From JAFGLZ01 sp964390905 (GTDB lineage Bacteria; Planctomycetota; Phycisphaerae; UBA1845; JAFGLZ01), in NCBI GenBank assembly GCA_964390905.1, contig CAYMLO010000005.1:1-64000 (forward strand): a DNA stretch of 64,000 nt. Reading direction: 5' to 3'. Of the stretch, positions 50,574-60,283 are shown piece after piece. The position numbers and the translations under genes are program-made. Each line of letters begins with the position of its first letter. Within the stretch, counting starts at the first letter, position 1. The notes below the pieces were generated by a model that worked only from the letters and a program-made list of their open reading frames with translations, had not been told where the DNA came from and did not search any database.

Positions 50574-51548
50574 ATGCGCGCAGCGCAGACAGCCGTGTGG
50601 GTCGCGGTCATTCTCTGTGTGGCGAACGCTCGCGCGGCAAGCAAGGAGACCCCTACCTTGCGCCGGATGAAGTACACGCACCGGTCCTCATCCGAAGCGG
50701 TCGTCTGGCAGAAATCCGTCCGCAAGGAGCTGTACAGGATCCTCAAGCTGGACGACCTGCTGGGCCGGAAGATCGACTTTGGACCCGAGACCCTCTCCAC
50801 CAAGAATGAGCCCGGCTACACGTTGCGGGAGATCGCGATCAACTCGACGCCCGGCCGAAGAATCCGCGTGATCCTGACGACGCCCGACGCCGTCGGCGGG
50901 CGCCGTCCTGCCGTCGTCTGCATCCACGGTCACGGGGGGACCCGCCACACCGTCCACGATCGCAAGTCCGCCTACAAGGGGTTCGCCGCGGTGCTGGCGG
51001 CGAGAGGCGTGGTTACGATCTCGACCGACGTCGGCCAGCACAAGGTCTACGAGAAGGGCCGACTGCTGATGGGCGAACGGCTGTGGGACGTGATGCGATG
51101 TGTCGACTACGTCGCGTCGCTACCCGAGGTGGACGCGTCCCGGATCGGCTGTGCGGGCCTCTCGCTGGGCGGCGAGATGTCGATGTGGCTGGGTGCGATG
51201 GACGAGCGGATCGCCGCGACCGTCAGCGCCGGCTTCTTGACCGTCATGGATCAGATGGAGAAGAACCACTGCATGTGCTGGAAGTTCCCCGGGCTGCGGG
51301 AGCGTGTCGACTACGCTGACATCTACGCGCTGATCGCGCCGCGTGCGCTGCAGTGTCAGAACGGCCTGAAGGAAGGGCCCACGCAGTTCTACGTCCCCAT
51401 CGCCCGCAAGGCCCTGGACGAGATCAAGCCCATCTACGCCGACCTCGGCAAGCCCGACCGCCTCGAGCTCGACGTCCACGAAGGGGGCCACGAAATCCAC
51501 CTGCCGGCCCTGCTGACGTTCTTCAGGGAACACCTGTCAATCCAGTAG
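50574..51548 (+). CDS. secreted alpha/beta hydrolase, acetyl-xylan-esterase-like
   Basis: A 324-residue exported protein (signal peptide about 1-22). The hydrolase core has RPAVVCIHGHGG (oxyanion strand), GVVTISTDVGQHKVY, the nucleophile elbow GLSLGGEM, and a histidine in VHEGGHEIHLPA near the end. DVMRCVDYVASLPEVDASRIGCAG fits the acetyl-xylan-esterase/DUF1100 group. It resembles the esterase at 12389 in fold but not closely in sequence. ATG 50574 has AGGAGAGTGGG upstream. It is divergent from pcm and its last 26 bases overlap the end of the convergent ABC ATPase gene. Confidence 0.83.
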   Translation: MRAAQTAVWVAVILCVANARAASKETPTLRRMKYTHRSSSEAVVWQKSVRKELYRILKLDDLLGRKIDFGPETLSTKNEPGYTLREIAINSTPGRRIRVILTTPDAVGGRRPAVVCIHGHGGTRHTVHDRKSAYKGFAAVLAARGVVTISTDVGQHKVYEKGRLLMGERLWDVMRCVDYVASLPEVDASRIGCAGLSLGGEMSMWLGAMDERIAATVSAGFLTVMDQMEKNHCMCWKFPGLRERVDYADIYALIAPRALQCQNGLKEGPTQFYVPIARKALDEIKPIYADLGKPDRLELDVHEGGHEIHLPALLTFFREHLSIQ

Positions 51549-52611
51549 GCGCTGTCGGCAAGACGTAAACGTGTTCGGGCCGAACGACCGCCAGGACCTC
51601 CGCTCCAATCGCCAGGCCGAGCTCGGCGAACGCCGTGTGCGATAGATGCGCGATCAGACGGACCGGGCCGTCCAGCTCGGCGCGGACGTACGCGCCGCGG
51701 TCTTCGATCCCGACGAGCTTGACCGGCTGGGCGGTCTGTTCGCCCGAACCGGCGCAACCTGTGCAGACCAGGCGCAGGTGTTCGGACCGGATCATGATTT
51801 TGACTTGCCCCTCGTGGCGTCCGGACGCCTTGAAGGTCACCTCGCCCACCCGCACCGTCGACCGGCCGGCCGCATCGTTTGTGGGGCCCGCCTCCCCGGC
51901 GAACACGTTCTCGCAGCGCATGAACCTGGCAACGAATTCGGTCTGCGGCCTGCGGAGCAGCTCGTCGAGGGTGCCGGTTTGCTGGAACTTCCCCTGGTGC
52001 AAGATCCCCGCCCGATCGGCCACGGACAGGGCCTCCTCCAAGTTGTGGCTGACGTGGAGGGTCGTTACGTCGAACCGGCGTTGCAGCCGTCGCAGCTCCC
52101 CGCAGATGAGATACCGCGTCGCTTCGTCCAGCGTGCTGACCGGCTCGTCGAGCAGGAGCACTTTGGGTTCCATCACCAGCGCCCGCGCCAACGCCACGCG
52201 CTGTTTCTCTCCGCCGCTCAGGCCGGTGACGCGCCGGGCCATCAGGTGGCGGATGCCCAACAGATCAGCGACCTCATGGGCGCGCTGACGGGCCTGACGA
52301 CGGTTGAACCCTCGGGCCCGCAGCCCGAAGCAGATGTTGCCGGCGACGGATCGATGCGGGAACAGCGCGTTGTCTTGTGGCACGTATCCGATACCGCGGT
52401 CGCGGGGCTCGAGCCCCGTCACGTCCCGCCCGTCGATGAGGATCCGACCGGCCCGGGCGCGGTTCAGGCCGCAGAGGCACTCCAGCAGGATGGACTTGCC
52501 CGACCCGGGCGGCCCCATCAGGACGAAGTACTCCCCGCGCGCGACCTCCAGGTCGATATCGCTCAGGCGGAAATCGCCGATGCTGTATGACAGCCCTTCG
52601 GTGCGGATCAC
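51523..52611 (-). CDS. ABC importer ATP-binding protein with TOBE domain, molybdate/tungstate-like
   Basis: A 362-residue ATPase: Walker A GPPGSGKS (33-40), Q-loop YVPQDNALFPH, signature LSGGEKQRVALARAL (131-), Walker B VLLLDEP (151-157), H-loop SHNLEEAL. Beyond residue 230 is a regulatory TOBE-type domain (VRVGEVTFKASG..., VKLVGIEDRGAYVRAELDGPVRLIAHLSHTAFAELGL), as in ModC/WtpC-type importers. The start is GTG 52611, overlapping the permease stop in GTGA. The gene closes the import operon (two binding lipoproteins, permease, ATPase). The family usually carries molybdate or tungstate; other oxyanions are possible. Confidence 0.85.
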   Translation of the reverse strand: MIRTEGLSYSIGDFRLSDIDLEVARGEYFVLMGPPGSGKSILLECLCGLNRARAGRILIDGRDVTGLEPRDRGIGYVPQDNALFPHRSVAGNICFGLRARGFNRRQARQRAHEVADLLGIRHLMARRVTGLSGGEKQRVALARALVMEPKVLLLDEPVSTLDEATRYLICGELRRLQRRFDVTTLHVSHNLEEALSVADRAGILHQGKFQQTGTLDELLRRPQTEFVARFMRCENVFAGEAGPTNDAAGRSTVRVGEVTFKASGRHEGQVKIMIRSEHLRLVCTGCAGSGEQTAQPVKLVGIEDRGAYVRAELDGPVRLIAHLSHTAFAELGLAIGAEVLAVVRPEHVYVLPTAPTGLTGVP

Positions 52612-53438
52612 AGTCTCACCAGCGCCCGCCCGCCTGCCAGCCGAATGGCCAGCAGGGCGACGAGGGCGAACCCGATCAGCAGCAGCGCGACGGCCAACGC
52701 TACCTCGAGGTTGCCCACCGACTGCTCCAGGAAGATCGTCGTACTCAACACCTCGGTGCGACCGCGGAACGAGCCGACGAAGATCATCAACGGACCGAAC
52801 AGCCCGAACGCCCGCGCCCAGGTCAGGATGCCCCCCGCGACGATGCCGTTCTTCGCCAACGGCAGCGCGATCTTCAGGAAGCTTCCCCACTGCGTACAGC
52901 CCAGCGTCAGCGCGACGTTCTCCAGTCGCCGGTCGACCTCGTCGAAGGCCGTCTTCGTCGAGCGGATCGCGAAGCTCGCCGCCACGACGAACTGGCACAG
53001 CACGATCCCTTTCGGTTGGAAGACGAACTCCAGCCCCGCGTCCTGAATCCACCGGCCCAAACTCGTCTGCGAGAAGAAGACCAGCAGCGTCAGGCCCGCC
53101 ACCAGCGGGGGGAAGACGATGGGCAGGTCCACGATCGTGTCGGCCAGGACGCGCCCGGGGAACCGATATCGGCTCAGGGCGTAGCCCATCGGGATCGCGA
53201 AGATCAGCGACACCAAAACCGTCACCACGCTGGTCCAAATGCTCATCCACAACGCGTGGCGAATGAAGTCGGACGTCAGCACCGTGACGATCGCCTGCCG
53301 GTCGATGTAGAGCACGTCGGCGATGATCAACAGCAGCGCGAACCCGACGAAGGCGGCGAGGAAGAAAAGCGTCACCGCCGCGAGCGCCCGGCTCCGCCCG
53401 CCTCGAACCGGACCGCTGCCGTTCGAAGCTGCGCTCAC
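52608..53438 (-). CDS. ABC importer permease, ModB/WtpB-like
   Basis: A 276-residue membrane protein with six spans and the permease EAA-type loop (ENVALTLGCTQWGSFLKIALPLAKNGIVAGGILTWARAFGLFGPLMIFVGSFRGRTEVLSTTIFLE). VDLPIVFPPLVAGLTLLVFF is typical of molybdate/sulfate-type permeases (CysTW/ModB). It starts with GTG 53438, directly after the TAA stop of the binding-protein gene (TAAGTG), and overlaps the ATPase gene by four bases. These contacts show a single tightly packed operon. Confidence 0.88.
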   Translation of the reverse strand: MSAASNGSGPVRGGRSRALAAVTLFFLAAFVGFALLLIIADVLYIDRQAIVTVLTSDFIRHALWMSIWTSVVTVLVSLIFAIPMGYALSRYRFPGRVLADTIVDLPIVFPPLVAGLTLLVFFSQTSLGRWIQDAGLEFVFQPKGIVLCQFVVAASFAIRSTKTAFDEVDRRLENVALTLGCTQWGSFLKIALPLAKNGIVAGGILTWARAFGLFGPLMIFVGSFRGRTEVLSTTIFLEQSVGNLEVALAVALLLIGFALVALLAIRLAGGRALVRL

Positions 53439-54251
53439 TTATCGCCTCGCTTCTCCGGGCGGATCGACCCGGTAGTGGTGTTTCTTGAAGATGGCCCGGC
53501 CGCGGTCGGAAGCGGCGAACGCCATGAACCGACTGGCCAGGTCCTTGTCCTTGGCGAACGCCAGCACGCCCACCGCGACGGTCGAGATGATGTTCTGCTC
53601 GGGCGGGATCGGCACTTGCTCACCGTGCTCGGCGTAGTAGGCCGCAATCGCGTCCCAGACGATGACGGCGTCCAGGGATTTCGCCTGGATCTGCATGCCC
53701 AGCTCGTTGACCGTCAGCGACTGGAACGTCAGCGTTCGCTCGACGTCGGCCCAGGGGATCTTGTTCTTATCGAAGATCCGCTTGCACTGCCGACCGATGG
53801 CACACGCCTTCGCGTCGCCCAGGCCGAGCTTGAGCCCGGGCCGGACCAGATCCCGCAGCCCCGCGATCTTCCTGGGATTGCCCTTCTGGACCAGGATCGT
53901 CGGTACGAAGTAGCAGGCAGATTGCTGCGCAACGACGAGCCCTTCCTTGGCGGCTAGGTCGACGTAGTGCTTGTCGCCCGGCATGTAAAGGTCGCCTCGT
54001 CGGTGCAATCGGATATTGGACAGAAGCACCTCGCTGCCGGCGTAGTTCGTCTCTATCTTCACGCCGTGCTCTTTGCCGAACGTCTCGGCCAATTCCGCCG
54101 CCGGCGGGCGGATGCCGGCCCCGCAGTGAAGGAGCAACGTCTTGGGGGCGGCGCGCGGCGTTGCGCCCTCCTTTCTGTCGCAGCCGACGCATAAGACAGC
54201 CACAAACACGCCGGCGAGCATGAAACGAAGACGCTTGACGCTGGGATTCAT
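53439..54251 (-). CDS. substrate-binding lipoprotein, ModA-like, second of two
   Basis: A 270-residue extracytoplasmic binding protein (molybdate-binding-like fold): KTLLLHCGAGIRPPAAELAETFGKEHGVKIETNYAGSEVLLSNI, GDLYMPGDKHYVDLAAKEGL, PTILVQKGNPRKIAGLRDLVRPGLKLGLGD, ACAIGRQCKRIFDKNKI and MQIQAKSLDAVIVWDAIAAYY. The signal sequence ends in a possible lipobox (LCVGC). ATG 54251 gives a compact signal peptide; a GTG at 54278 overlapping the upstream stop (GTGA) is an alternative. It is a clear paralogue of the next upstream protein (54275-55042). Confidence 0.82.
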   Translation of the reverse strand: MNPSVKRLRFMLAGVFVAVLCVGCDRKEGATPRAAPKTLLLHCGAGIRPPAAELAETFGKEHGVKIETNYAGSEVLLSNIRLHRRGDLYMPGDKHYVDLAAKEGLVVAQQSACYFVPTILVQKGNPRKIAGLRDLVRPGLKLGLGDAKACAIGRQCKRIFDKNKIPWADVERTLTFQSLTVNELGMQIQAKSLDAVIVWDAIAAYYAEHGEQVPIPPEQNIISTVAVGVLAFAKDKDLASRFMAFAASDRGRAIFKKHHYRVDPPGEARR

Positions 54252-54274
54252 CGGACAACTCACTTCATGCCGCT

Positions 54275-55042
54275 TCACTTCACGTAGCCGTGTTTGGCGA
54301 AGATCGCGCGTCCTTCCGCCTTGGCGAACGTGATCGCCTGCTTGACCAGCTCGGGATGCTTCGAGTAGCTCAGGCCGATGACGTGAACGCGGATCTCGCT
54401 ATCGTATTCGTAGGGCGTTTTGACGACCTCCAGGCTGTCCTTGAACGTATTGGCCACGCCGTTCCACATGACCCCCACCTCGATGGTCTGGGTCTTCATC
54501 AGCGTGCCGATGTTGCTGTGTCCCTTGGTCAGGCGGTTGCCGACGTTCTTCATCACCGCGTCCTTGATGCCCTTCTTGTCGAGCAGCTTGAAGATCATCT
54601 CGCCGCACGTGGAGTACTTCGGGTCCGTCAAGGCGACCTTGAGGCCCGGGCGCGTCAGGTCCTCGATCTTACCGAGCTTCTTGGGATTGCCGGGCTGCAC
54701 GACCAGGACCGGCGCGACGAAGCCGACATGGGCGTGATCGGCCAGGGCCTTGGCGTCCCGGACGTAGTCGAGGTACGGATCATGGGTGATGAGCACGTCA
54801 CCTCTCTCGCCGGTCTTGATCAGCGGCAGGAAATCCTCGCTTCCCGCCGAGGTGGTCGCGACGGTGACACCCGTCTCCGCGGTCAGCTTCTGCATCAACT
54901 CCTCGGCCGGTCTGACGAACGAGCTGCCGCACAACAGGATCAGTTCAGGCTTCTTGGCCGGCGGCGTTTCCTTCGAGCAGCCCGCACCTACGATCATCCC
55001 CGCACACGCCAGAGCCACAGCCATTGATTCGACCCGCACCAT
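54275..55042 (-). CDS. substrate-binding lipoprotein, ModA-like, first of two
   Basis: A 255-residue lipoprotein with lipobox GAGC (IVGAGC). The body matches the ModA/solute-binding type 2 fold: LILLCGSSFVRPAEELMQKLTAETGVTVATTSAGSEDFLPLI, GDVLITHDPYLDYVRDAKALADHAHVGFVAPVLVVQPGNPKKLGKIEDLTRPGLKVALTDPKYSTCGEMIFKLLDKKG, and VGVMWNGVANTF. Compared with its paralogue downstream it has the same order of blocks but a different ligand-loop region (SSFVRPA versus AGIRPPA), so the two may bind different ligands. ATG 55042 has AAAGGAC upstream. It opens the import operon. Confidence 0.85.
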   Translation of the reverse strand: MVRVESMAVALACAGMIVGAGCSKETPPAKKPELILLCGSSFVRPAEELMQKLTAETGVTVATTSAGSEDFLPLIKTGERGDVLITHDPYLDYVRDAKALADHAHVGFVAPVLVVQPGNPKKLGKIEDLTRPGLKVALTDPKYSTCGEMIFKLLDKKGIKDAVMKNVGNRLTKGHSNIGTLMKTQTIEVGVMWNGVANTFKDSLEVVKTPYEYDSEIRVHVIGLSYSKHPELVKQAITFAKAEGRAIFAKHGYVK

Positions 55043-55144
55043 TAGATTGTCCTTTCCAGATCACGGCCCCTCGGCGCAAGACCGCAGCAAGGGACCCAGG
55101 TTTCGATGCCACTCCTGGCTGGTACCTTCGCGCGGACGGAGGAT

Positions 55145-58100
55145 CTACCTCAACGTGAACTTGACGACCTTGTTCTTCCGATCCGTCAGCCGGGCGCTAT
55201 AGGCCCAATCGCGGCGGAGGTTCGCGGCCTTCAGCAAGATCGTGTTGACGCCCCGCTTACCCCTGACCTCCGCGACGTTCTGGTCGGCCCGCCAATCCCG
55301 ATCCTCCTCGCATCGGACCGCCTCGTCGCCGTTGAACCAGCAGTTGAACTGGCGGTCGCTGCCGATCTTGAGCAGCAGGTTCTCGTCCCTGTCGAGGACG
55401 ACCTGTGCGTAGGCGTAGGCGGCTGCGCCGTCCGGCGTGCCATACGCCGCCGCGATCCTGACCTTTGGCGCCTCGCTCGTAAACGGTTGCCACTTAACCG
55501 TCCTGGTGCCGACCTTGTACGTGCGGCCGAGATCGACGGTTGGCTCGCCCACGAACGTCTTGTCCAACGTGTTGGTCTTGGTGTCCCACGGGAACGGCCC
55601 GACGAGATGCCACCGCGTCACGTACCCCTGCTTGGCAGCCTCGGCGTCGATCTGAACGCCCAGCCCGTCGAAGCCGCCGACCACTCGTTGTCGGGCGTCC
55701 AGGCTTCGTGTCCATTCCATCGCTTGTCTGAGCATCCGGAGGGCCTTGGGCTTGTCGTCGCTGGCGATGTTCGACGCGATGGCCGTGTAGACGCCCGTGG
55801 CGGCTGAATGTAGCTCGACAGGCACATCCTGGTAGTTGCGAAGGATCGGCGCGACGTCTTTGCAGTACCCCGCGATCCTGCCCAGCGACTCCGGGCTGCC
55901 GATGGCAGCCATTCCCGCCAACGCCGCCACTTTCAGCGGCAAAGAAGAAGCGCCGTCGAAGACCTCGTGATACGCGCGCAAGGCGCCGGCCCGATCCTTC
56001 CCGTCGAGCTTGGCCTTGGCCGCGTTCAGAAGCGGCTTGGCCTGGTCCTCTGGTATGGACTTGGCGGCCTTTGGCGTCCGAGCCACCAACTGCGCGACGT
56101 CTTCTGCAACGGCCTCGATGTAGTTGATGACCGGTGCCTGGGCGGCGGTGGGCTTCGGCGCCTTGGGGATCAACTCGACCTTCAGGTTGCCGGCGACCTC
56201 GACCCCGTTGAAGACCTTGACGACGGCCCGGTCAGGCCCCCCAGCCGCCTTGACGATGTCGAAGCCCTTCAGCACGACCTTGTCCTGCAGCTTGATATCG
56301 AATACGCGCTGACCCGTCTTGTCTCCCCGAGGCGCGGCGAACCCCAGACGCAGCGCATACCGCCCGACGCCCACCGACCAGGCATCGTCGACCAGGGGCA
56401 GATCGAACTTGACCAGGCCCAGACACCCGGACGTGAAGAGCCAGGGCCTGTCCGCGCCTTCGATGCGCGCCGCACGGTGGTCCTGACAGAAGTAGCCCAT
56501 GCCGTTCAGGATTCGCGGGTACAGGGCGAGCTTCACGCCGTACCACGCTCGGGGGCGCGGATAGCCGAACCACATCTTGCCCGACGCGTCCTTCTGATCG
56601 CCGGGCGCTCCGAAGTTGATGCCCAGGTGCCGGACCGGCGTCTTGGGGCCGTGCGTGATGAACACCCTCCACGGCTGATGCTCCCGGCTGTCGCGGGGCT
56701 TCAGCGCGACGGTGCACTTCAGCGGAAAAGAGCACGTGCATCCGGAACTGGCCTCCGGCATCGTCAACAGCCCGTTCGCGGCGATCAGGTTCAGCCAGCA
56801 GCCCGGACGGATGCCCCCGAACAGCGTCAGTCCCTTGTCGCTCTTCATGTCGTAGATGGCGCTGCAGTACGAACGGTAGAAGATGCAGTTCGGCGCGGCC
56901 GACGTGATTCCGCAGCTGTGTCCCGGGCGGAGGAACTCCCACGGCACGGGCTCGCCGCTGATCGGATGCGGCCGCATCTTGATCTGGCCCGTGCGGAGCT
57001 CGCACCCCCGCGGTTCGATGATGATCGTATCGCCCACGATCAGCGGACGGCGGAGGTAGTTGAGCGGCCTGGACCAGTAGACGTCTTGGCTGTGAGTGTC
57101 CAGCACGGTGATCCGCCGCCACCTCAGCCTGTTCCCGCCGAACAGCCGAACGTCGTGGTTGCTGAAGTGTCCGAAGAAGACCAGCAGGCCGTCCCGATAG
57201 GCCGCCCCCAGCTTGTCGCCCCCGCAGCCCGTCAGGTCGATCGGCTTGGCCCACTTCCGCTTGCCCGTCGCGGCGTCGAGGGCGACCACGAGACGGATAT
57301 CCTCGATGCCCTTGCCGAGCTTGGCCTCGTCGCCCATCTCGTGGACGCCTCTCTTGATGAGCGCTTGCTTCTCGCTGCGAGCGGCGGCTTTCTGTTCGGC
57401 GGTCAGCTCGTTTTCGATCAGGTAGACCGTGCCGTCGGCGATGGTGATCGCGATGTGCGGAATCGCCTTTCCCCGGTAAACCCATCGGTGCTTCCCCGTG
57501 GCCGGATCAACGGCGAAGACCGAGTCACTGAGCATCATGCTGCTTGTGACCGCCCCCTTCGGGCTTGACTGACTCCCCCAGTGGGGGAAGCTCGCGATGG
57601 TGCGCCACAGCGTCCCGGCCCGCTGCATGTCAGCTCGCGCCAGCCGGTCCGGCACGGGATACTGGGCCTTGTACCGCATCAACGCCGGGACGTACCGCGG
57701 CGGGATCTCGTCGATCGGCTTCCACATGCCGTCCTTGACGAGTGCCTTCCAGATCGCCCCGTACTCGTTCGGTAATGGCGTGGCCGCCGACCCGAATAGT
57801 GTCTTGTCCGTGCAGGCCACGTATCCCCAGCGGCGCGGTTCGGCTTGCGGTGACGGCGGCAGGTCATAGACGCGCACAGGCTTGCCCGTGGCGGGGTCCA
57901 GGCGATGGCACTTGTCCTCGGCGGCCACGAAGAGCGCATCTTTGTTCACCGCCAGGTTTCCCCCATCGACGTCCACGCGGACCCGGACCGCGCCTGCGAT
58001 TGGCCGCTGCCACAACACCGTGCCGTTATAGGCGTCCACGCCCGTGATTACTTCTTCGCCCTGGATGAAGAACCTTCCATTGATGGCGACCGGTGCTTCC

Positions 58101-60283
58101 GCCCTGGCGTGTCGCTCGACCATCGACTCGGGGCCTGGCTCGCCGAACCACAGGACGCCGAACGGCGCGTTGACAAGTTGGTCGTCGGAGCACGCGGTGT
58201 TGTGCGAACCGCCATAGAGCTGCCGCCACCCGCCCGCGCCCTTCAGCCCGCCGCGAACGGCCCGGACCCAGAAGCCGTCTTCCTGAGACAGGGTCGGCTT
58301 ACTTATCCCGGCCGTCTTGAGGTAGTCGGTCAGGAGTTTTGACTCGACCTGCCCGGCCGGATCGAGCAACGCCTTGGGCCGGCCGAAGTAGACCGCGCCC
58401 CCGAACGGACGGAGGACCCGATACATCTCCCGCGGCGGGAACGACATGTTGCCCGCGGTCAGCATTTCCTCCGAGACGATCAGGTTGGCGAAGTAGTCCG
58501 GCAGCATCGACAGGTCCCACGGCTCCACGACGATCCGCGTGCCCAGCATGCCGGCTGCGTCTAGATGCTTCCGTGCCTGCTGGACCTTCTCAAGGTCTCG
58601 CTCCAGGCCGATGAGTTTCAGCTCCGTCTGCCTGGCCAGCTCGTAGGCCAGCCGACCCTCGCCACATCCGAGCACGAGGCAGTAGCCCTTCGTCACCCCC
58701 GTTTCCCTGATAATCCGCCTCGCCGCCGCCTGGTAGACGTCGGTGAGCTTGTCCTTGGCATAAGGGCTCGGGCTGATGCTGCGCTGGTGAAGTCTGGGCT
58801 TGGGCGCGCTTGCCGACGCGAAGCAGTGAATCGTGCCTCGGCCGGTGCTGACGCAGAGGCGACCGTTCGCGAGGGTCAGCCCCTCGGCCCGGCCGTCGGT
58901 AGCCCCGCGCCACAGGACATTGCCATCGCCGGCGTCCAGCGCCGTCACGACCCCGTCGCCCCCGACGTACACGACATCGCCCGACTGGACGAGCGAGCAT
59001 AGATCCTTGCCGACGTGATGCCATCGGTAGACGGCGTGCCTCGCCTTCCGATCCGCCTCGGCCAGGGCGCCGAGCGCTTTGGTTTCCTGGTCGATTCGTT
59101 TCTCGAGCGCCTTGCGTTTTTTGGCATCCGCCTTGGCCAGCTGCTTGCGAAGTGACGCCACCGCGCCTTCTCGACGCTTCCTCTCCTTGGCGCGGGCTTG
59201 GATTCCCTTGCCCGCCTCGATGTACTTCGCGCGATCGATCGCGTAGACGCCCTTCTCGGTCAGGATGTACGTCGCCTCGGGCGAGACCACCATGTCGATG
59301 CCCGGAAACCAGGCGAATGCGTCGCCCTTGCGTTTGCCGGTCCGTTCCTCGTAGGCGATCTTCGCGGGCGTGCCCGAGTGGTCGACCCCGGCGATCAGCT
59401 CACCGTGCGACACCAGCGCCCACGACCCACCGGTCTTCCCGCCTGCGTTGCAGACGTAACGAAACTGGCCCGTTTTCCGATCGAACGCGACGGGCATCGC
59501 CCGGCCGGCGGGGACGTACAGGTGCTTGTCCGACGCGATCAGGTACCCCTGCGGCGTGATCCCGCCGAACGTGAGTTCGTGGGCCTTGTCGCCGAACGTA
59601 TCGTTCTTCCAGACGACGCTCCCGTCGTCAGCCTTGACGGCGCAGACGTAGATGCCCTCGTAGGGGAACACCCCCGCTGCGAAGTAGACCACGCCGTCCT
59701 CGACCAGCACACTGGTCCGGATCGGCCAGACCGAGATCATCCGACCGTTTCCGATGATCTTTGTGTCGCTGGGGCCCGGACGGTGTTTCCACACGAGCTT
59801 GCCGTCGGTGGCGCCCAGACAATAAACGTAGCCGTCGTCCGATCCGGCGTAGACGCGATCTTGCCAGATCGACGGGGCAAACCGGACCGGTCCACCCGTA
59901 TAGAACGCCCACCGCGTCTCGCCCGTGACGGCGTCGAGGGCGGCGATCGTGTTGTCGACCGATGAGCCGAAGTACACCAGCCCCTTCGCGGCAGTGGTGT
60001 AGTAGGCCCGGTCGAAGGCCATCCGGTGCCGCTCCTCCGACGGTCGGGGCCAAGCGGGTTTCGGCGGGTGGGTCGGCTTGACCGTCCAGTGCAGCGACAG
60101 GTTCGGACCGATTCGCTCGGCCGACACGCCACTTCGTGCGTTGTCGCCGCGGTGGGTGGGCCAGTCCGCCCCGCTTGCCGGGCTGATCCCCATCGCAAAC
60201 GCGACCAGGCCAGCCAGGATGGCCAAGCGTGAGTATCCTCTCAGACCAGGCTTCTTCCCATGTCCGGACCGACTGCGGTTCAT
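55145..60283 (-). CDS. giant exported PQQ-propeller protein with embedded methyltransferase-like domain
   Basis: A 1712-residue exported protein (signal peptide about 1-35). Residues about 40-330 form a PQQ-type beta-propeller (ADWPTHRGDNARSG; GLVYFGSSVDNTIAALDAVTGETRW; DRVYAGSDDGYVYCLGATDGKLVW). A charged coiled coil follows (about 340-400, ERKRREGAVASLRKQLAKADA...). A Rossmann SAM-methyltransferase-like domain comes next (about 520-640, GYCLVLGCGEGRLAYELARQTELKLIGLERDLEKVQQARKHLDAAG; later EMYRVLRPFGGAVYFGR). A second propeller-like region follows (about 690-1200, VITGVDAYNGTVLWQRPI), then a large beta and helical C-terminal part with an ending similar to carbohydrate-binding jelly rolls. 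ATG 60283 has GAGGAG eight bases upstream. Function unknown; possibly a redox or structural surface protein. Confidence 0.8.
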   Translation of the reverse strand: MNRSRSGHGKKPGLRGYSRLAILAGLVAFAMGISPASGADWPTHRGDNARSGVSAERIGPNLSLHWTVKPTHPPKPAWPRPSEERHRMAFDRAYYTTAAKGLVYFGSSVDNTIAALDAVTGETRWAFYTGGPVRFAPSIWQDRVYAGSDDGYVYCLGATDGKLVWKHRPGPSDTKIIGNGRMISVWPIRTSVLVEDGVVYFAAGVFPYEGIYVCAVKADDGSVVWKNDTFGDKAHELTFGGITPQGYLIASDKHLYVPAGRAMPVAFDRKTGQFRYVCNAGGKTGGSWALVSHGELIAGVDHSGTPAKIAYEERTGKRKGDAFAWFPGIDMVVSPEATYILTEKGVYAIDRAKYIEAGKGIQARAKERKRREGAVASLRKQLAKADAKKRKALEKRIDQETKALGALAEADRKARHAVYRWHHVGKDLCSLVQSGDVVYVGGDGVVTALDAGDGNVLWRGATDGRAEGLTLANGRLCVSTGRGTIHCFASASAPKPRLHQRSISPSPYAKDKLTDVYQAAARRIIRETGVTKGYCLVLGCGEGRLAYELARQTELKLIGLERDLEKVQQARKHLDAAGMLGTRIVVEPWDLSMLPDYFANLIVSEEMLTAGNMSFPPREMYRVLRPFGGAVYFGRPKALLDPAGQVESKLLTDYLKTAGISKPTLSQEDGFWVRAVRGGLKGAGGWRQLYGGSHNTACSDDQLVNAPFGVLWFGEPGPESMVERHARAEAPVAINGRFFIQGEEVITGVDAYNGTVLWQRPIAGAVRVRVDVDGGNLAVNKDALFVAAEDKCHRLDPATGKPVRVYDLPPSPQAEPRRWGYVACTDKTLFGSAATPLPNEYGAIWKALVKDGMWKPIDEIPPRYVPALMRYKAQYPVPDRLARADMQRAGTLWRTIASFPHWGSQSSPKGAVTSSMMLSDSVFAVDPATGKHRWVYRGKAIPHIAITIADGTVYLIENELTAEQKAAARSEKQALIKRGVHEMGDEAKLGKGIEDIRLVVALDAATGKRKWAKPIDLTGCGGDKLGAAYRDGLLVFFGHFSNHDVRLFGGNRLRWRRITVLDTHSQDVYWSRPLNYLRRPLIVGDTIIIEPRGCELRTGQIKMRPHPISGEPVPWEFLRPGHSCGITSAAPNCIFYRSYCSAIYDMKSDKGLTLFGGIRPGCWLNLIAANGLLTMPEASSGCTCSFPLKCTVALKPRDSREHQPWRVFITHGPKTPVRHLGINFGAPGDQKDASGKMWFGYPRPRAWYGVKLALYPRILNGMGYFCQDHRAARIEGADRPWLFTSGCLGLVKFDLPLVDDAWSVGVGRYALRLGFAAPRGDKTGQRVFDIKLQDKVVLKGFDIVKAAGGPDRAVVKVFNGVEVAGNLKVELIPKAPKPTAAQAPVINYIEAVAEDVAQLVARTPKAAKSIPEDQAKPLLNAAKAKLDGKDRAGALRAYHEVFDGASSLPLKVAALAGMAAIGSPESLGRIAGYCKDVAPILRNYQDVPVELHSAATGVYTAIASNIASDDKPKALRMLRQAMEWTRSLDARQRVVGGFDGLGVQIDAEAAKQGYVTRWHLVGPFPWDTKTNTLDKTFVGEPTVDLGRTYKVGTRTVKWQPFTSEAPKVRIAAAYGTPDGAAAYAYAQVVLDRDENLLLKIGSDRQFNCWFNGDEAVRCEEDRDWRADQNVAEVRGKRGVNTILLKAANLRRDWAYSARLTDRKNKVVKFTLR

